Origin: an uncultured Eubacteriales bacterium
Lineage (GTDB): Bacteria > Bacillota > Clostridia > Oscillospirales > Oscillospiraceae
Assembly: GCA_900544295.1 (NCBI GenBank)
Contig: UQUO01000070.1
Span: forward strand, 1 to 8,996
DNA length: 8,996 nucleotides
Direction of reading: 5' to 3'
Position numbers and translations under genes: made by a program. Under the pieces are notes generated by a model. The model was not told the DNA's origin. It was given only the letters and a program-made list of their open reading frames with translations, and searched no databases. Positions 8,602-8,996 of the stretch are shown here, one piece after another; positions within the stretch are counted from its first letter, which is position 1; every line of letters starts with the position of its first letter.

Positions 8602-8636
8602 AAGAGGGCCGCGCCATTGCGGCCCTCTTGTTATTG
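8602..8636 (+). terminator. Terminator of the ferredoxin gene
   Basis: AAGAGGGCCGC (8602-8612) pairs perfectly with GCGGCCCTCTT (8619-8629) round a 6-nt loop, followed by the T-rich tail TGTTATTGT. It begins 10 bp after the ferredoxin stop codon. Confidence 0.88.
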
Positions 8637-8645
8637 TCCCGCCCC

Positions 8646-8701
8646 GCCGCCGTGTGCGGAGGGGCATTTTTGCATCCGGGGAGATGCGGCGCACAGGCGG
8701 C
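8646..8701. repeat. Large imperfect hairpin downstream of the ferredoxin gene
   Basis: The outer arms GCCGCC-G-TGTGCG (8646-8658) and CGCACAGGCGGC (8690-8701) form a 12-bp stem with one bulged G. An inner GCATC/GATGC stem (8672-8676 and 8683-8687) closes a 6-nt loop. It lies past the ferredoxin terminator and before the repeat array, with no gene nearby. It may be a REP-like repeat or a structured RNA end; only genome-wide comparison would tell. Confidence 0.5.
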
Positions 8702-8756
8702 GACTCGCCCCACGCGGCAAAATCATACGCGCCCGCGCCAAAACCCGAAACAATCC

Positions 8757-8996
8757 CGTAGGGGCGGGGTCCCACCCTCTCCCGGGCGTCGGTTTACCGC
8801 CGGCCCCACGTCGCCGCAGCCGCCCTGTAGGGGACGGCGTCCTCGACGTCCCGCTGCTGCGGTTTCCGCCGACCCCACCGCGTTCCACCGGCCCCCGCCC
8901 GGGCGTGGGATGGTCTCGCGGTATATTATGCGGCACATGGCCCGTTTCCCACCCGCCGTAGGGGTCGGCGTCCTCGACGACCCTTTCCTTCGTCCA
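8757..8996. repeat. Inverted copy of the left-end repeat array
   Basis: Read on the minus strand from 8996 to 8757, this segment aligns end to end with about 68-305 of the left array: the same modules in the same order and nearly the same spacing (core-to-core 131 and 69 bp here, 131 and 68 bp there). The type A hairpin is at 8962-8983 and type B at 8831-8852, with the minus-strand CCCCTAC core at 8958, 8827 and 8758. It runs out of the window on the right. The sequence has diverged more between modules than within the hairpins. I see no coding sequence in it. Confidence 0.85.

Overview
The window is GC-rich bacterial chromosome. Clear Shine-Dalgarno sites, sigma-70/A-type promoters, an EFR1-type flavodoxin/ferredoxin, a CarD-family regulator, an LtaS-like polyglycerolphosphate synthase, a ClpC-type unfoldase and a small clostridial 2[4Fe-4S] ferredoxin point to an anaerobic, high-GC member of the Clostridia. 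An Oscillospiraceae/Ruminococcaceae-like gut lineage is my inference from gene content and style, not from any database match.

Layout. Positions 1-478 hold an intergenic repeat array with a 272-bp period, ending at a strong hairpin terminator (489-515). Next, on the minus strand, is a three-gene unit read from right to left: a cytidylate kinase-like protein (1637-2239, good promoter at 2295-2323), a cysteine-rich DUF5714-type protein coupled to it by an ATGA overlap but broken by a frameshift near 1300 (929-1640), and a small protein broken by an in-frame TGA (637-909). Upstream of that is a second minus-strand pair: an EFR1 flavodoxin/ferredoxin (4254-5024) and an LtaS-like membrane enzyme (2374-4257) whose TTG start overlaps the EFR1 stop. 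The promoter of this pair (5049-5077) lies back to back with that of a plus-strand CarD-family regulator (5182-5565).

A 341-bp gap rich in inverted repeats separates carD from the convergent minus-strand clpC-type gene (5907-8186). A second divergent intergenic region then leads to a plus-strand ferredoxin (8422-8592) with promoter and terminator. From 8646 onward the DNA is non-coding: a large hairpin, then an inverted copy of the left-end repeat array that runs out of the window.

No single pathway ties the genes together. They look like housekeeping functions: envelope polymer synthesis, electron transfer, protein quality control, RNA polymerase regulation and nucleotide phosphorylation. 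No CRISPR array, transposase, tRNA or rRNA is visible. The most unusual points are the covarying hairpins inside the repeat arrays, a ClpC lacking its middle domain, a CarD that appears to lack an internal helical segment, and two adjacent broken genes in one operon.
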